DNA of 64,000 nt, from contig JBOFEZ010000066.1 in the NCBI GenBank assembly GCA_051648365.1, positions 1-64,000 of the forward strand. Direction: 5' to 3'. Positions 26,672 through 34,922 of the stretch are shown piece by piece (the first letter of the stretch is position 1; each line of letters begins with the position of its first letter). Below the pieces are notes generated by a model, which saw nothing but the letters and a program-made list of their open reading frames with translations, had not been told where the DNA came from and made no database searches. This DNA is from JAGNZR01 sp051648365. GTDB taxonomy: Bacteria; Fusobacteriota; Fusobacteriia; Fusobacteriales; Fusobacteriaceae. The translations under genes and the position numbers were made by a program.

Positions 26672-27070
26672 TTATATGTTTTTTTCTAAAAATTTCAAAA
26701 TCTCATCATTTTTTATGAGATATCTTTGTAAAATCTCAACCGCTTCTCTAGGGGAAACATTCCCAAAAACAACCTGCCCTTTTTTAGGTATAACGACTTC
26801 CAGAGAAGGATTTCCTCCTGAATAACCCTTAAATTCAGTTTTTACAACTGCCACATTATCTATTTTTTCTCTTTCTAAATATGAAACTATAGTCTCTATG
26901 ACCTTCTCTCCGTTTTTGGAGGCAACTACATTTTTTCCATTTATACCCACTTTAAGACAGATTACATTTTCTATCTCTTCTGCAGTTCACTTTTTTCTTA
27001 TATCAACTAAAACTTTGCACTCTTCATATTTTTTTAGAAGTTCTTCAAATGATTTTATTTTTTTTTCCAT
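26672..27070 (-). CDS. hndB: HndB-like subunit interrupted by in-frame TGA, cluster cysteines lost
   Basis: In the HndB position of an hndA-B-C-D operon. Reading from the ATG at 27070 (GGAGAG upstream) gives MEKKIKSFEELLKK...DIRKK, then TGA at 26989-26987, after which the same frame stays open for 104 more codons to the stop at 26672. Both sides look like HndB: IKSFEELLKK and DIR match its usual opening, and VGINGKNVVASKNGEKV and FGNVSPREAVEILQRYLI match the thioredoxin-like ferredoxin domain. The four cysteines of that domain are gone: GTCGIAAG-like became NGKNVVAS, and TGCIGMC-like became TEFKGYS. A GTG at 26950 could give a 92-residue product, but it has no ribosome binding site. Nonsense mutation, selenocysteine readthrough and sequencing error are all open. 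Confidence 0.7.
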
Positions 27071-27080
27071 CTTTTCTCTC

Positions 27081-27569
27081 CTACCCTTTAGCCTTATATT
27101 GCTCGATTATCCCTTTTACATCTTCTGCCTTAAGTTTTCCATGAACTTCGTCTCCAACCAAAACAACCGGTGCCAACCCACAAGCCCCAACACATCTTAG
27201 AGCATCTATTGAAAACAATCCATCTGGAGTTACTTCTGCTCCAGAGATTCCGAGTTCCTCTTTAAACCTTTTCAAAACTTTATCAGCACCTCTAACATAA
27301 CAAGCTGTTCCCATGCATACAGCAATCGGATATTTCCCTTTTGGTACCATTGTAAAATAATGATAAAAACTAACTACCCCATAAACTTTTGATAGTGGTA
27401 ACTCAAGTTTTTTAGCTATAAACATCTGGACCTCTTCCGGAAGGTAGCCGAATATTTCCTGTCCTTTATGCAGAACAGAGATAAGAGCCCCCTCTCTTTC
27501 TGGAAGATTTTTAATAAATTTTTCCAGTTCCTTATAACATTGCTCTTTCGTCAGATTTTTACAAGACAT
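27081..27569 (-). CDS. hndA: Hydrogenase subunit, HndA/NuoE type [2Fe-2S]
   Basis: 162-residue NuoE-like protein. The thioredoxin-fold [2Fe-2S] ligands are present: C-x4-C in AVCMGTACYVRG and C-x3-C in ALRCVGACGLAP. FGYLPEEVQ and VYGVVSFYHYF are standard NuoE motifs. It is the first gene of the hnd operon with an AGGAGGAG ribosome binding site, and 10 bases separate its stop from the hndB start. Confidence 0.95.
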   Translation of the reverse strand: MSCKNLTKEQCYKELEKFIKNLPEREGALISVLHKGQEIFGYLPEEVQMFIAKKLELPLSKVYGVVSFYHYFTMVPKGKYPIAVCMGTACYVRGADKVLKRFKEELGISGAEVTPDGLFSIDALRCVGACGLAPVVLVGDEVHGKLKAEDVKGIIEQYKAKG

Positions 27570-27629
27570 CTTCTCCTCCTATTTAAAACTTTTTGTTTTA
27601 TTTTAGTTCTTAAAATTTGTTATTAGTTC

Positions 27630-27669
27630 ATTATATTTTACAATATTTTTTAAAATTTGTAAATACAAA
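27630..27669 (-). promoter_or_regulatory. hnd operon promoter region with nested palindromes
   Basis: Minus strand -10-like TATAAT at 27635-27630 has no recognisable -35. Instead, overlapping inverted repeats lie just upstream: TTTACAA-N13-TTGTAAA (27637-27663) and TTTGTA-AA-TACAAA (27656-27669), three copies of one half-site. The half-site TTTGTA is somewhat like that of redox regulators such as Rex (TTGTGAA), but is not a match. I infer regulator-dependent transcription. Confidence 0.4.
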
Positions 27670-27775
27670 CAAAAAATATTTTTTTTATTTCGCGCCTATT
27701 TTTACTAGCTCAAACATCTGTTTCCTCTTAATTTAAAAGATTATTTTTTAACCTTTAAAAGATTCATTTTTAGCC

Positions 27776-27804
27776 AATAAAAAAAGACAGGAAAACCTGT
27801 CTTT
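27776..27804 (-). terminator. Intrinsic terminator of fbaA
   Basis: Minus strand AAAGACAGG-TTTT-CCTGTCTTT, a 9-bp perfect stem followed by TTTTATT. It lies 13 bases after the aldolase stop. Between it and the hnd promoter region (27670-27775) I see only AT-rich sequence. Confidence 0.88.
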
Positions 27805-27816
27805 CTTTATCAAATA

Positions 27817-28797
27817 TTATTTAGAAGCTTTTTTGTATGCACCCTCAGATCCGAAAACATCCACTACTTTAGTTTTGTAATAAGCTTTCATCTCTTCTTT
27901 AGCTGCTCCTAAGTATTTTCTTGGGTCAAATTCTTTAGGATTTGTAGCTAGAACTTTTCTGATTCCTGATGTAAAGGCAAGTCTTCCATCTGTGTCTACG
28001 TTGATTTTTGCAACACCAGATTTAGCTCCCCCTCTTAGTTCAGAAGCAGGTATTCCCATAGCATCTGAAATTTCTCCACCATATGTTCTCATCATTTCAA
28101 TGTATTTAGCTGGAACTTCAGATGATCCATGTAACACTATTGGGAATCCTGGTAATCTTCTCTCACACTCTACAAGAATATCGAGTCTTAATTTAGGATC
28201 CTCTCCTGGCTTAAATTTGTGAGCTCCATGAGATGTTCCTATCGCAATTGCCAGTGAATCTACACCAGTTCTTTTTACAAACTCTTCTACCTCTTCAGGT
28301 CTAGTGAATTGGTGATCGTCTGCAACTACATCATCCTCTATTCCTTTTAAAACTCCTAATTCTCCCTCAACTGTAACATCATGTTTATGAGCATACTCTA
28401 CAACTTCTTTAGAAATTCTGATGTTATCCTCAAAGTTATGGTGAGACCCATCAATCATAACTGATGAGAATCCAGCCTCAATACAAGTCTTTACAGCCTC
28501 TAAATCTGGACCGTGATCTAAGTGAAGTGCTACTGGAATATCTGATCCCATCGCTCTTGCATGATCAACTGCTGCTTTAGCCAAAAGTGGTGCAACCTCT
28601 TTCCCCATATATTTTAAGGCTCCTGTTGAACACTGAAGTATAACTGGAGAACCCATCTCAGCACATGCTTCAACTATTGCAAGCATCATTTCCATATTAT
28701 TGAAGTTAAATGCAGGAACTGCATAACCCTCTTTATTTGCTTTTACAAACATCTCTCTAGTATTAGAAAGACCTAATTCCTTATAATTATATCCCAT
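27817..28797 (-). CDS. fbaA: Fructose-bisphosphate aldolase, class II
   Basis: Zinc-dependent glycolytic aldolase cleaving fructose-1,6-bisphosphate. The 326 residues include AVPAFNFNNMEM, LHLDHGP (zinc His and catalytic Asp), IDGSHHNFE, AIGTSHGAHKF (zinc His) and LHGSSEVP (zinc His). The GGAGGT directly upstream of the ATG at 28797 decides the start; a TTG four codons earlier overlaps that site. It is a single-gene unit between its own promoter and terminator. Confidence 0.95.
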   Translation of the reverse strand: MGYNYKELGLSNTREMFVKANKEGYAVPAFNFNNMEMMLAIVEACAEMGSPVILQCSTGALKYMGKEVAPLLAKAAVDHARAMGSDIPVALHLDHGPDLEAVKTCIEAGFSSVMIDGSHHNFEDNIRISKEVVEYAHKHDVTVEGELGVLKGIEDDVVADDHQFTRPEEVEEFVKRTGVDSLAIAIGTSHGAHKFKPGEDPKLRLDILVECERRLPGFPIVLHGSSEVPAKYIEMMRTYGGEISDAMGIPASELRGGAKSGVAKINVDTDGRLAFTSGIRKVLATNPKEFDPRKYLGAAKEEMKAYYKTKVVDVFGSEGAYKKASK

Positions 28798-28825
28798 TTT
28801 GACCTCCAATTTAGTTCTTTATGTT

Positions 28826-28854
28826 ATTCTATATAACTTACTAAGTTTTTTCAA
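28826..28854 (-). promoter_or_regulatory. fbaA promoter
   Basis: Minus strand -35 TTGAAA (28854-28849), 17-bp spacer, -10 TAGAAT (28831-28826). Confidence 0.72.
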
Positions 28855-28866
28855 CTTTATAGTCGC

Positions 28867-29340
28867 TTAACTTTTAACCTTTACCTGCTTTAAAATATAT
28901 CTAAAAAACCATTTCAGTTTCATTCTTTTTTTAAAAGCTACCATTACTTCAGGAACTAAGCATATTACATTTTCAAAAATCTTTTGATATTTCCCTAAAT
29001 TTTTATTAAAAATTTTGAGTTCAGTAGCTAGCCACGATATCATCAAAAGGTTTAGTATTCTTAAGAAATTCATCAAAAAAACCTTTAATGCCTCTTTCGT
29101 TATATATATATTAAAAATTTTAAATAACACTTCACCTTCTTGATTCATTAAAAACTGGAAAATAAAGGTACTTCCATAAAAAATGAAAAAAAGCTTTAAT
29201 CCCTTGATATTTTTAAGTATATTTTTATTTTTGAAAAGATTAAAAATAATCAGAATTCCTGCAAGCGAAAATATAAACTCTAGTCTATTCAAACATATAT
29301 TTATAAAAAACAGAAGAAAAAGACTACTTTTTAACAACAT
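28867..29340 (-). CDS. Small hydrophobic protein, possibly EcfT/CbiQ-like fragment
   Basis: 157 residues, mostly hydrophobic, with about four membrane segments and a basic C-terminus. KGLKLFFIFYGSTFIF, ITKEALKVFLMNFLRILNLLMISWLA and the later VPEVMVAFKKRMKLK loosely follow the order seen in EcfT/CbiQ transmembrane components (LKGL..., iTreGl...lR...s.ll, P...MvaFkkR). It is far shorter than the usual ~260 residues. It overlaps the 3' end of serS by 17 bases, so it is probably translated with it. Function is not assigned. I see no terminator after it. Confidence 0.55.
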   Translation of the reverse strand: MLLKSSLFLLFFINICLNRLEFIFSLAGILIIFNLFKNKNILKNIKGLKLFFIFYGSTFIFQFLMNQEGEVLFKIFNIYITKEALKVFLMNFLRILNLLMISWLATELKIFNKNLGKYQKIFENVICLVPEVMVAFKKRMKLKWFFRYILKQVKVKS

Positions 29341-30595
29341 CTACTCCCATCATGTATGGAACAAGAACCTCTGGAATTAAGAAAGATCCATCTTCCTGTT
29401 GATAATTTTCCATTATAGCAACAAGAGTTCTTCCCACTGCAAGACCTGATCCATTTAGAGTATGTACAAATTCGCTTTTAGAAGATCCTTCTGGTCTATA
29501 TTTTAATCCCATTCTTCTAGCCTGGAAATCTCCACAATTAGAACATGATGAAATCTCTCTATACTTGTCCTGTGATGGTAGCCATACTTCTAAATCATAA
29601 GTTTTAGAAGATCCAAACCCTATATCTCCTGAGCATAGAAGAACTATTCTATATGGAAGCTCTAATTTTTGAAGGATAGTTTCTGCATTCACAACCATTT
29701 TTTCAAGTTCATCATAAGATGTCTCCGGAGTTGCAAGTTTTACCATTTCAACTTTATTGAACTGATGCTGTCTTATAAGACCCTTAACATCTCTTCCGTA
29801 AGATCCAGCTTCTCTTCTGAAACATGGAGAATATGCTGTCAAATATTTAGGAAGATCTTTTTCATCTAAAATCTCTTCTCTGTGGATATTTGTAAGCGTT
29901 ATTTCAGAAGTTGAAATTAGGAACATATCATCAGTTGTCTTGTACATGTCGTCTTCAAATTTCGGCAATTGACCTGTCCCTTCACAGATTTCTCTTCTAA
30001 CTATAAATGGAGTTAAGTGCTCTGTATACCCGTGCTCTGTTGTATGAGTATTTAGCATAAAGTTTATTATAGCTCTTTCTAATCTTGCTCCCATTCCTCT
30101 ATAAACTACGAATCTTGACCCACCAAGTTTTGCTCCTCTTTCAAAATCTAATATTTCAAGGTCTTCTCCCATTTCCCAATGAGCTTTAGGCTGGAAAGAA
30201 AATTGTTTTGGAGTTCCCCACGTTTTAACAACTAGATTATCTTCTTCATCTTTTCCAACTGGAACTGACTCATGAATTATGTTTGGAATCGTTTTTTGAA
30301 TATATGTAAGTTTCTCATCAATCTCTGCAAGCTTGACATCTAACTCTTTTATTCTTGATGAAACTGATCCCATCTCAGCAATAATTGTTGTTGCATCTTC
30401 TCCTGTTTTTTTCATTTGCGCAACTTGAGCAGAAACTGTATTTCTCTTACCTCTAAGAGCCTCAACTTCTGTCAATATATCTCTTCTCTCTGCATCTAGC
30501 TGTTCAAACTCTTCCAGGGGAAAATTGTTTCCTCTCTTAGCTAGCATCTCCTGTAAATATTCAATATTGTCACGTATAAATCTTAAATCCAACAT
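29324..30595 (-). CDS. serS: Seryl-tRNA synthetase
   Basis: Class II aminoacyl-tRNA synthetase of 423 residues. The N-terminal long coiled-coil arm (about 28-105) binds tRNA. Motif 2 (SPCFRREAGSYGRDVKGLIRQHQFNKVEMV) and motif 3 (LNGSGLAVGRTLVAIMENYQ) are intact, and TSEITLTN contributes to serine binding. AGAAGGAG precedes the ATG. It sits downstream of the DUF2344 gene. Confidence 0.97.
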   Translation of the reverse strand: MLDLRFIRDNIEYLQEMLAKRGNNFPLEEFEQLDAERRDILTEVEALRGKRNTVSAQVAQMKKTGEDATTIIAEMGSVSSRIKELDVKLAEIDEKLTYIQKTIPNIIHESVPVGKDEEDNLVVKTWGTPKQFSFQPKAHWEMGEDLEILDFERGAKLGGSRFVVYRGMGARLERAIINFMLNTHTTEHGYTEHLTPFIVRREICEGTGQLPKFEDDMYKTTDDMFLISTSEITLTNIHREEILDEKDLPKYLTAYSPCFRREAGSYGRDVKGLIRQHQFNKVEMVKLATPETSYDELEKMVVNAETILQKLELPYRIVLLCSGDIGFGSSKTYDLEVWLPSQDKYREISSCSNCGDFQARRMGLKYRPEGSSKSEFVHTLNGSGLAVGRTLVAIMENYQQEDGSFLIPEVLVPYMMGVDVVKK

Positions 30596-30638
30596 TTTTC
30601 CGTTCTCCTTCTATTCTGTTTTTTATTTTTTCAATGGC

Positions 30639-31229
30639 TTATATTCTATATCCATTTTTCACTATTTTTATATTTGAGGATTTTAATCCTACTATATCTA
30701 AAAAGGCATTGGGAGATCCATTTTCTATATCTATCTCTAAGTTTTCCGCATCTATTCTTCTGCTTCCTTTTATCTTATCTTTTAAATCTCTTTCAACAAT
30801 CTTACCTTTTTTTTCCTTTTTTTCAAGAATATTTTCCTGAGAAAGTAATTTTTCAACACTATTTATTTCATCTTCTGGTCCTTCTAGAAGATATATTGCT
30901 GTCTTAAATCTTTCACCTATACCGATTTTATCAGTTATATCTTCAACTTTCAAAACCTTAAATCCTTTTACTTCAAAGGAGTTGAACCTTTCAAATATTT
31001 CCTCATTGTCCATCTCTTTTTCTAGTTCCATCTCCATAATCTCGTTATAGGCTTCTGTACCCAATGAAACTGGATTTCCAAATGATAGTTTAGGTCTCGG
31101 GTGAAATCCCTGACTATATTTTACAGGAATTCCACTTTTTAGTATAACTCTCTCAAAAAATCTCAAAAGATCCAGATGAGATATAAATTTCATCTCTTGA
31201 ACCTTATTGAAGTAAACTCTTTTTTTCAT
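30639..31229 (-). CDS. DUF2344 / TIGR03936 radical-SAM-associated protein
   Basis: 196 residues beginning KKRVYFNKVQEMKFISHLDLLRFFERV and containing YSQGFHPRPKLSFGNPVSLG, which define DUF2344. In many genomes this domain is fused to, or directly follows, a B12-binding radical SAM protein (TIGR03960) near rng. No radical SAM partner is present here. The role is unknown; the association suggests RNA modification. It lies between lpxD and serS in one orientation. Confidence 0.85.
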   Translation of the reverse strand: MKKRVYFNKVQEMKFISHLDLLRFFERVILKSGIPVKYSQGFHPRPKLSFGNPVSLGTEAYNEIMEMELEKEMDNEEIFERFNSFEVKGFKVLKVEDITDKIGIGERFKTAIYLLEGPEDEINSVEKLLSQENILEKKEKKGKIVERDLKDKIKGSRRIDAENLEIDIENGSPNAFLDIVGLKSSNIKIVKNGYRI

Positions 31230-31271
31230 AGTCTCTTCCTTACATTTATGACTTATTCTGTTTATTCCTAT

Positions 31272-32294
31272 CTATTTTAACATATTCTCCAGTTTTTTTT
31301 CAATATCTTTCAACTTTTTTATCATTTCGGGAAGTTTTTTCATAGAAACTTTTATTTTCATATCGTCTTTATGTGAAACTAAAGGGTACCCAGAAAGGAA
31401 TTGATTGTCTTCTACATTCCCAACAACTCCAGATTTTGCAGCTATGACTACATTTTTACCAATCTTAAGATGACCTCCTACCCCTACTTGACCTGCCAGG
31501 GTAGTATTATCTCCGATTTCTGTGCTTCCTGCGATTCCTACTTGAGATATTATTATACAGTTTTCACCTATTATATCATTATGAGCTATCTGAACCAAAT
31601 TATCTATTTTGGTGTGCTTTTTAATAATAGTATCTCCAATAGCACCTCTGTCTACAGTTGTATTCGAACCTATTTCAACATATTCTTCAAGAATTACAGC
31701 CCCTATCTGATCTATTTTAGTATTTATTCCATTTATTTTGACATATCCAAATCCATCCGATCCGATGACTGCTCCGGGTTGAATTATACATCCTTTACCT
31801 AACTGGCAAAACTCCCTTATCGTAACATTGGCATGAATTATGCACTCATCCTCTAATTTTACCCCTTGAGAAATGACTGCTCCAGGCATTATTTTAACTC
31901 CATTACCTATAACAACATCATGACCAAGGTAGACATTTGGAGCTATTTCACACCCATCTCCTACAACAACAGTATCTTCTATCATTTTTTCCATAAGCTT
32001 TAAAGGTCTTTTAAAAAAATTAAGAATTTTAGGCATAAGTATTCTCGGATTATCATTTACCACAAGATAAGTCTTTCCGATCTCAGGTAATTCCATTCCT
32101 GCCGGCACTATAATTACTCCCGCTTTTGTTTCTGATATTTTTTTTAAAAATTTCTCCTCAGATGCGAATGTGAGCGTATCCTCTTGAGAATGAAAAAAAG
32201 GAGTTAATCCGGAGACAGACTCCCTGATTAACTCTCCTTTAATTTCACAATCAAGGAGGATTTTAAGATCTGATAATTTGTAATTCAAATTCAT
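31272..32294 (-). CDS. lpxD: UDP-3-O-acylglucosamine N-acyltransferase
   Basis: Third step of lipid A synthesis: adds the N-linked acyl chain from acyl-ACP. It has 340 residues: an N-terminal uridine-binding domain (1-100), then a left-handed beta-helix of hexapeptide repeats (about 105-300) and a C-terminal helix. The catalytic histidine lies in VQIAHNDIIG, matching H239 of E. coli. Its presence shows a diderm cell that makes LPS. It follows skp by 14 bases, the same gene order as in proteobacterial bamA-skp-lpxD. Confidence 0.95.
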   Translation of the reverse strand: MNLNYKLSDLKILLDCEIKGELIRESVSGLTPFFHSQEDTLTFASEEKFLKKISETKAGVIIVPAGMELPEIGKTYLVVNDNPRILMPKILNFFKRPLKLMEKMIEDTVVVGDGCEIAPNVYLGHDVVIGNGVKIMPGAVISQGVKLEDECIIHANVTIREFCQLGKGCIIQPGAVIGSDGFGYVKINGINTKIDQIGAVILEEYVEIGSNTTVDRGAIGDTIIKKHTKIDNLVQIAHNDIIGENCIIISQVGIAGSTEIGDNTTLAGQVGVGGHLKIGKNVVIAAKSGVVGNVEDNQFLSGYPLVSHKDDMKIKVSMKKLPEMIKKLKDIEKKLENMLK

Positions 32295-32308
32295 TCCCTC
32301 CTTTGTTA

Positions 32309-32791
32309 TTATTTTTTTGTGTTTTTTTCAAGGTCTGTTAGAACTTTAGCTGTTATATCTTCTCCACCAAACTTTACTGCTCCAGCTTCCAACACATAGT
32401 CAAACTTATCTCCCTTAGCTACATTGTTTATAGCACTGTTAAGAGCTTGCTCAATTTCTTGGAGTCTTGTCATTTCTTCTTTACCTAACTTAGTCTGAGA
32501 ATCTTTTATAAATTTTTGGAAAGCTTCAACCTCTCCTTGGAATTTTGTTTTTTCAGCTTCAGTTACTGCCGCTCCTTTAGCTTGTAACTCTACCTGCATT
32601 TTCTGAAGGGTAACTTCTTTCTTTTTTATCTCTCCTTCTAATCTGTTCTTTTCTTTTGTCAGATTTTGCTGAAGAGTCTGAGTCTTAGAATATTTTCTAA
32701 AAACTTCCTCACTATTTACATACCCAACTTTTACAGCTAATGCTGAAGTCGAAATTGCTACCGTTAATGCTAACATCATTATTTTTTTCAT
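32309..32791 (-). CDS. skp: OmpH/Skp family periplasmic chaperone
   Basis: 160 residues with a signal peptide (about 1-19, ending SALA) and a long coiled-coil body (about 35-125) rich in Lys, Glu and Gln. KVGYVNSEEVFRKYSKTQ is the family opening. Skp trimers hold unfolded outer-membrane proteins on the way to BamA, which is encoded just upstream. Confidence 0.9.
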   Translation of the reverse strand: MKKIMMLALTVAISTSALAVKVGYVNSEEVFRKYSKTQTLQQNLTKEKNRLEGEIKKKEVTLQKMQVELQAKGAAVTEAEKTKFQGEVEAFQKFIKDSQTKLGKEEMTRLQEIEQALNSAINNVAKGDKFDYVLEAGAVKFGGEDITAKVLTDLEKNTKK

Positions 32792-32843
32792 ATTTTTTGT
32801 CCCTCCATAGTTATAAAATATTTACTAGCTTTTTATATTAATT

Positions 32844-34889
32844 CTAGAAAGAGTGTCCCATATTAAAGAAAAACTGCATTCCATCTGCTCCATCTACTTT
32901 TTTACCTACTGGCCACCCAAAATCAAATCTTAAGGGACCTATCGGAGTATTTAGTCTAAGTCCTACTCCTGCTGCTGTAGCTACCTCATCTGGAAACTCT
33001 TTATCACGACCGGTTCCTATATATCCAGGATCTCTTCCATTCTGCTTCCAAGCTCTTCCAATATCTGCAAAAAGTACAAATCCTACAACATCATTGATCT
33101 GAGTTCTATTTTCTACAGTTCCTACAAGCTTCTGAGTACCCTGAAAGAATCCACCCTCATAACCTCTCAAAGAACTTCCCCCAACCCAAAATCTCTGAGA
33201 TTCTTTAGTTGTCATAGTCATGATACCTGAATTGATTCTGTATGCCATTGTATTATTTTTAAAGAATCCTCTGTGGTATTTTCTAAGTTCAAGAGTTATA
33301 TTTCCAAAAGTATCTGCATTGTTTCCACCAGCATAACCACCTTCCAGCTGAAGTTTCAGGAATTCTCCTGAAGTTGCATTCAGATAGTTATTTCTTGTAT
33401 CATAAGTGATGGAAGGAAAAAGACTCCAAAGTTGATATTTATCAGTTTCATCTCCATCTTCAGAAAATTCAGTTATATGTTCTAGTTTTGTTCCTAAAGA
33501 TAATCTTGTATATTTAGTCAGTCCTTTACCTATGGTAACTTTACCTCCTAAAGTTTCAATCTCATTAAAAAGAACACTATCACTTATCTCAGATGTTGTT
33601 TTATAGAGATTCCATCCCCATGAAAGTCTATCTGTATCTTTTATCCAAGGATCATAAAAATCAATCGAAAGATTTGAATAGTCTTCATCAGATTTTTCAA
33701 AACTTACTCCTAAATTCTGACCTCTTCCATCCCAGTTAGTATCCTTAACTGCTAGCATACCCAAAAGTCCAACTTCAGATCCATAAGATATAGCACCCTG
33801 AAGAGAAGCTGTTCTTTCTTCATCTATGAGTAGAACTACGCTTCTACCATCTGGATCTCCAGGTATAGAATTAGCATCATATTTAACATTTTTAAAATGA
33901 CCTGTTCTCATAAGATTTTTAGAAGTTTCATCATAGGCGTTTACATTGAAAACTTCTCCAGATTTCATTTCAACTTCTCTTTCAATTACAAAATCTTTTG
34001 TTTTCAATATATCATCTGTTGGTTTTCTTCTTTCACCCTTTTGTTTAGTGACCATCTTTTTATATTGAACATCTCTGACAACTCCCTCACTGATTATAAA
34101 TTCAAGCTCAAGATTGTTATTTATGTCAATATCTGTTATCTCTGCAAGAATATATCCAGCATCGTAGTATTTACTCAATATTCTGTCTCTGTCTTCCTGA
34201 ATATTTTTTATACTAAAAACCTCTCCAGGCTTGGTTTTGATTGTTGATAACAGAACATCTGTAGACTGCACTGTATTTCCAATAATATTTATTCCATTGA
34301 GTATAGGATTTTCTAAAACATAATATTCTACAGATACTTTTTCTGGATTTTCTATAATTTTATATTCTACATTTCTAAAATATCCCGTTCCAAGAAGAGC
34401 TCTCTGACCCTCTTTTATCTTTCTTTCAGAAAAATATCCTCCTGTTTTGATTGGAAGAAGAGACTTCATAGCATCTAAAGACAGATTTTTTATTCCTTGT
34501 ATTTTTATGTTGGATACAATAAGAGTTGTATCCACTCTATCTCTTTCACTATTTGCAACTATACCTTTATCATTAAGTATTTTTTTTACATCTTTCTTTT
34601 CTTTTATCTGTACCACTACTTTTACTCCACCGTCGAATATTTTAGGGAATATAGATAATTCCTCTGCATAACCCTCTTTTATAATTTTGTTGTAGTCAGA
34701 TATAAGTTTTTCTGTAGAGAATTTATCTCCCACTTTAGTTCCCATTAAGTTAGTAAGTACTTCTTCTGGTATCTCACTATTTTCTAAAATTTCTATGCTC
34801 TGAACATTATAATTATCTTTTAATGTTTCTTCTGCAAAAGATCCTATAGAAAGTAGTGCTCCTAGAAAAAAGGTTAAACACTTTTTCAT
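32844..34889 (-). CDS. bamA: Outer membrane protein assembly factor BamA
   Basis: Omp85-family insertase that folds beta-barrel proteins into the outer membrane. The 681 residues include a signal peptide (about 1-19), a string of POTRA domains (about 25-345; for example SNIKIQGIKNL and LNGINIIGNTV), and a C-terminal 16-strand barrel. The barrel ends in FFFNMGHSF, an outer-membrane protein terminal Phe signature, and FWVGGSSLRGYEGG is the conserved loop-6 VRGF-like motif. It is shorter than E. coli BamA (~810). It follows tamB by 33 bases. Confidence 0.94.
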   Translation of the reverse strand: MKKCLTFFLGALLSIGSFAEETLKDNYNVQSIEILENSEIPEEVLTNLMGTKVGDKFSTEKLISDYNKIIKEGYAEELSIFPKIFDGGVKVVVQIKEKKDVKKILNDKGIVANSERDRVDTTLIVSNIKIQGIKNLSLDAMKSLLPIKTGGYFSERKIKEGQRALLGTGYFRNVEYKIIENPEKVSVEYYVLENPILNGINIIGNTVQSTDVLLSTIKTKPGEVFSIKNIQEDRDRILSKYYDAGYILAEITDIDINNNLELEFIISEGVVRDVQYKKMVTKQKGERRKPTDDILKTKDFVIEREVEMKSGEVFNVNAYDETSKNLMRTGHFKNVKYDANSIPGDPDGRSVVLLIDEERTASLQGAISYGSEVGLLGMLAVKDTNWDGRGQNLGVSFEKSDEDYSNLSIDFYDPWIKDTDRLSWGWNLYKTTSEISDSVLFNEIETLGGKVTIGKGLTKYTRLSLGTKLEHITEFSEDGDETDKYQLWSLFPSITYDTRNNYLNATSGEFLKLQLEGGYAGGNNADTFGNITLELRKYHRGFFKNNTMAYRINSGIMTMTTKESQRFWVGGSSLRGYEGGFFQGTQKLVGTVENRTQINDVVGFVLFADIGRAWKQNGRDPGYIGTGRDKEFPDEVATAAGVGLRLNTPIGPLRFDFGWPVGKKVDGADGMQFFFNMGHSF

Positions 34890-34922
34890 CGACTGTCCTC
34901 CATCCTTTTTGTTTGTTCTTTT

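Noticed and set aside
31401..31802. 133-codon plus-strand ORF
   Set aside because: Antisense to lpxD; Tyr/Ser/Ile-rich from the hexapeptide repeat codons.
33897..34247. 116-codon plus-strand ORF
   Set aside because: Antisense to the bamA POTRA region, no ribosome binding site.
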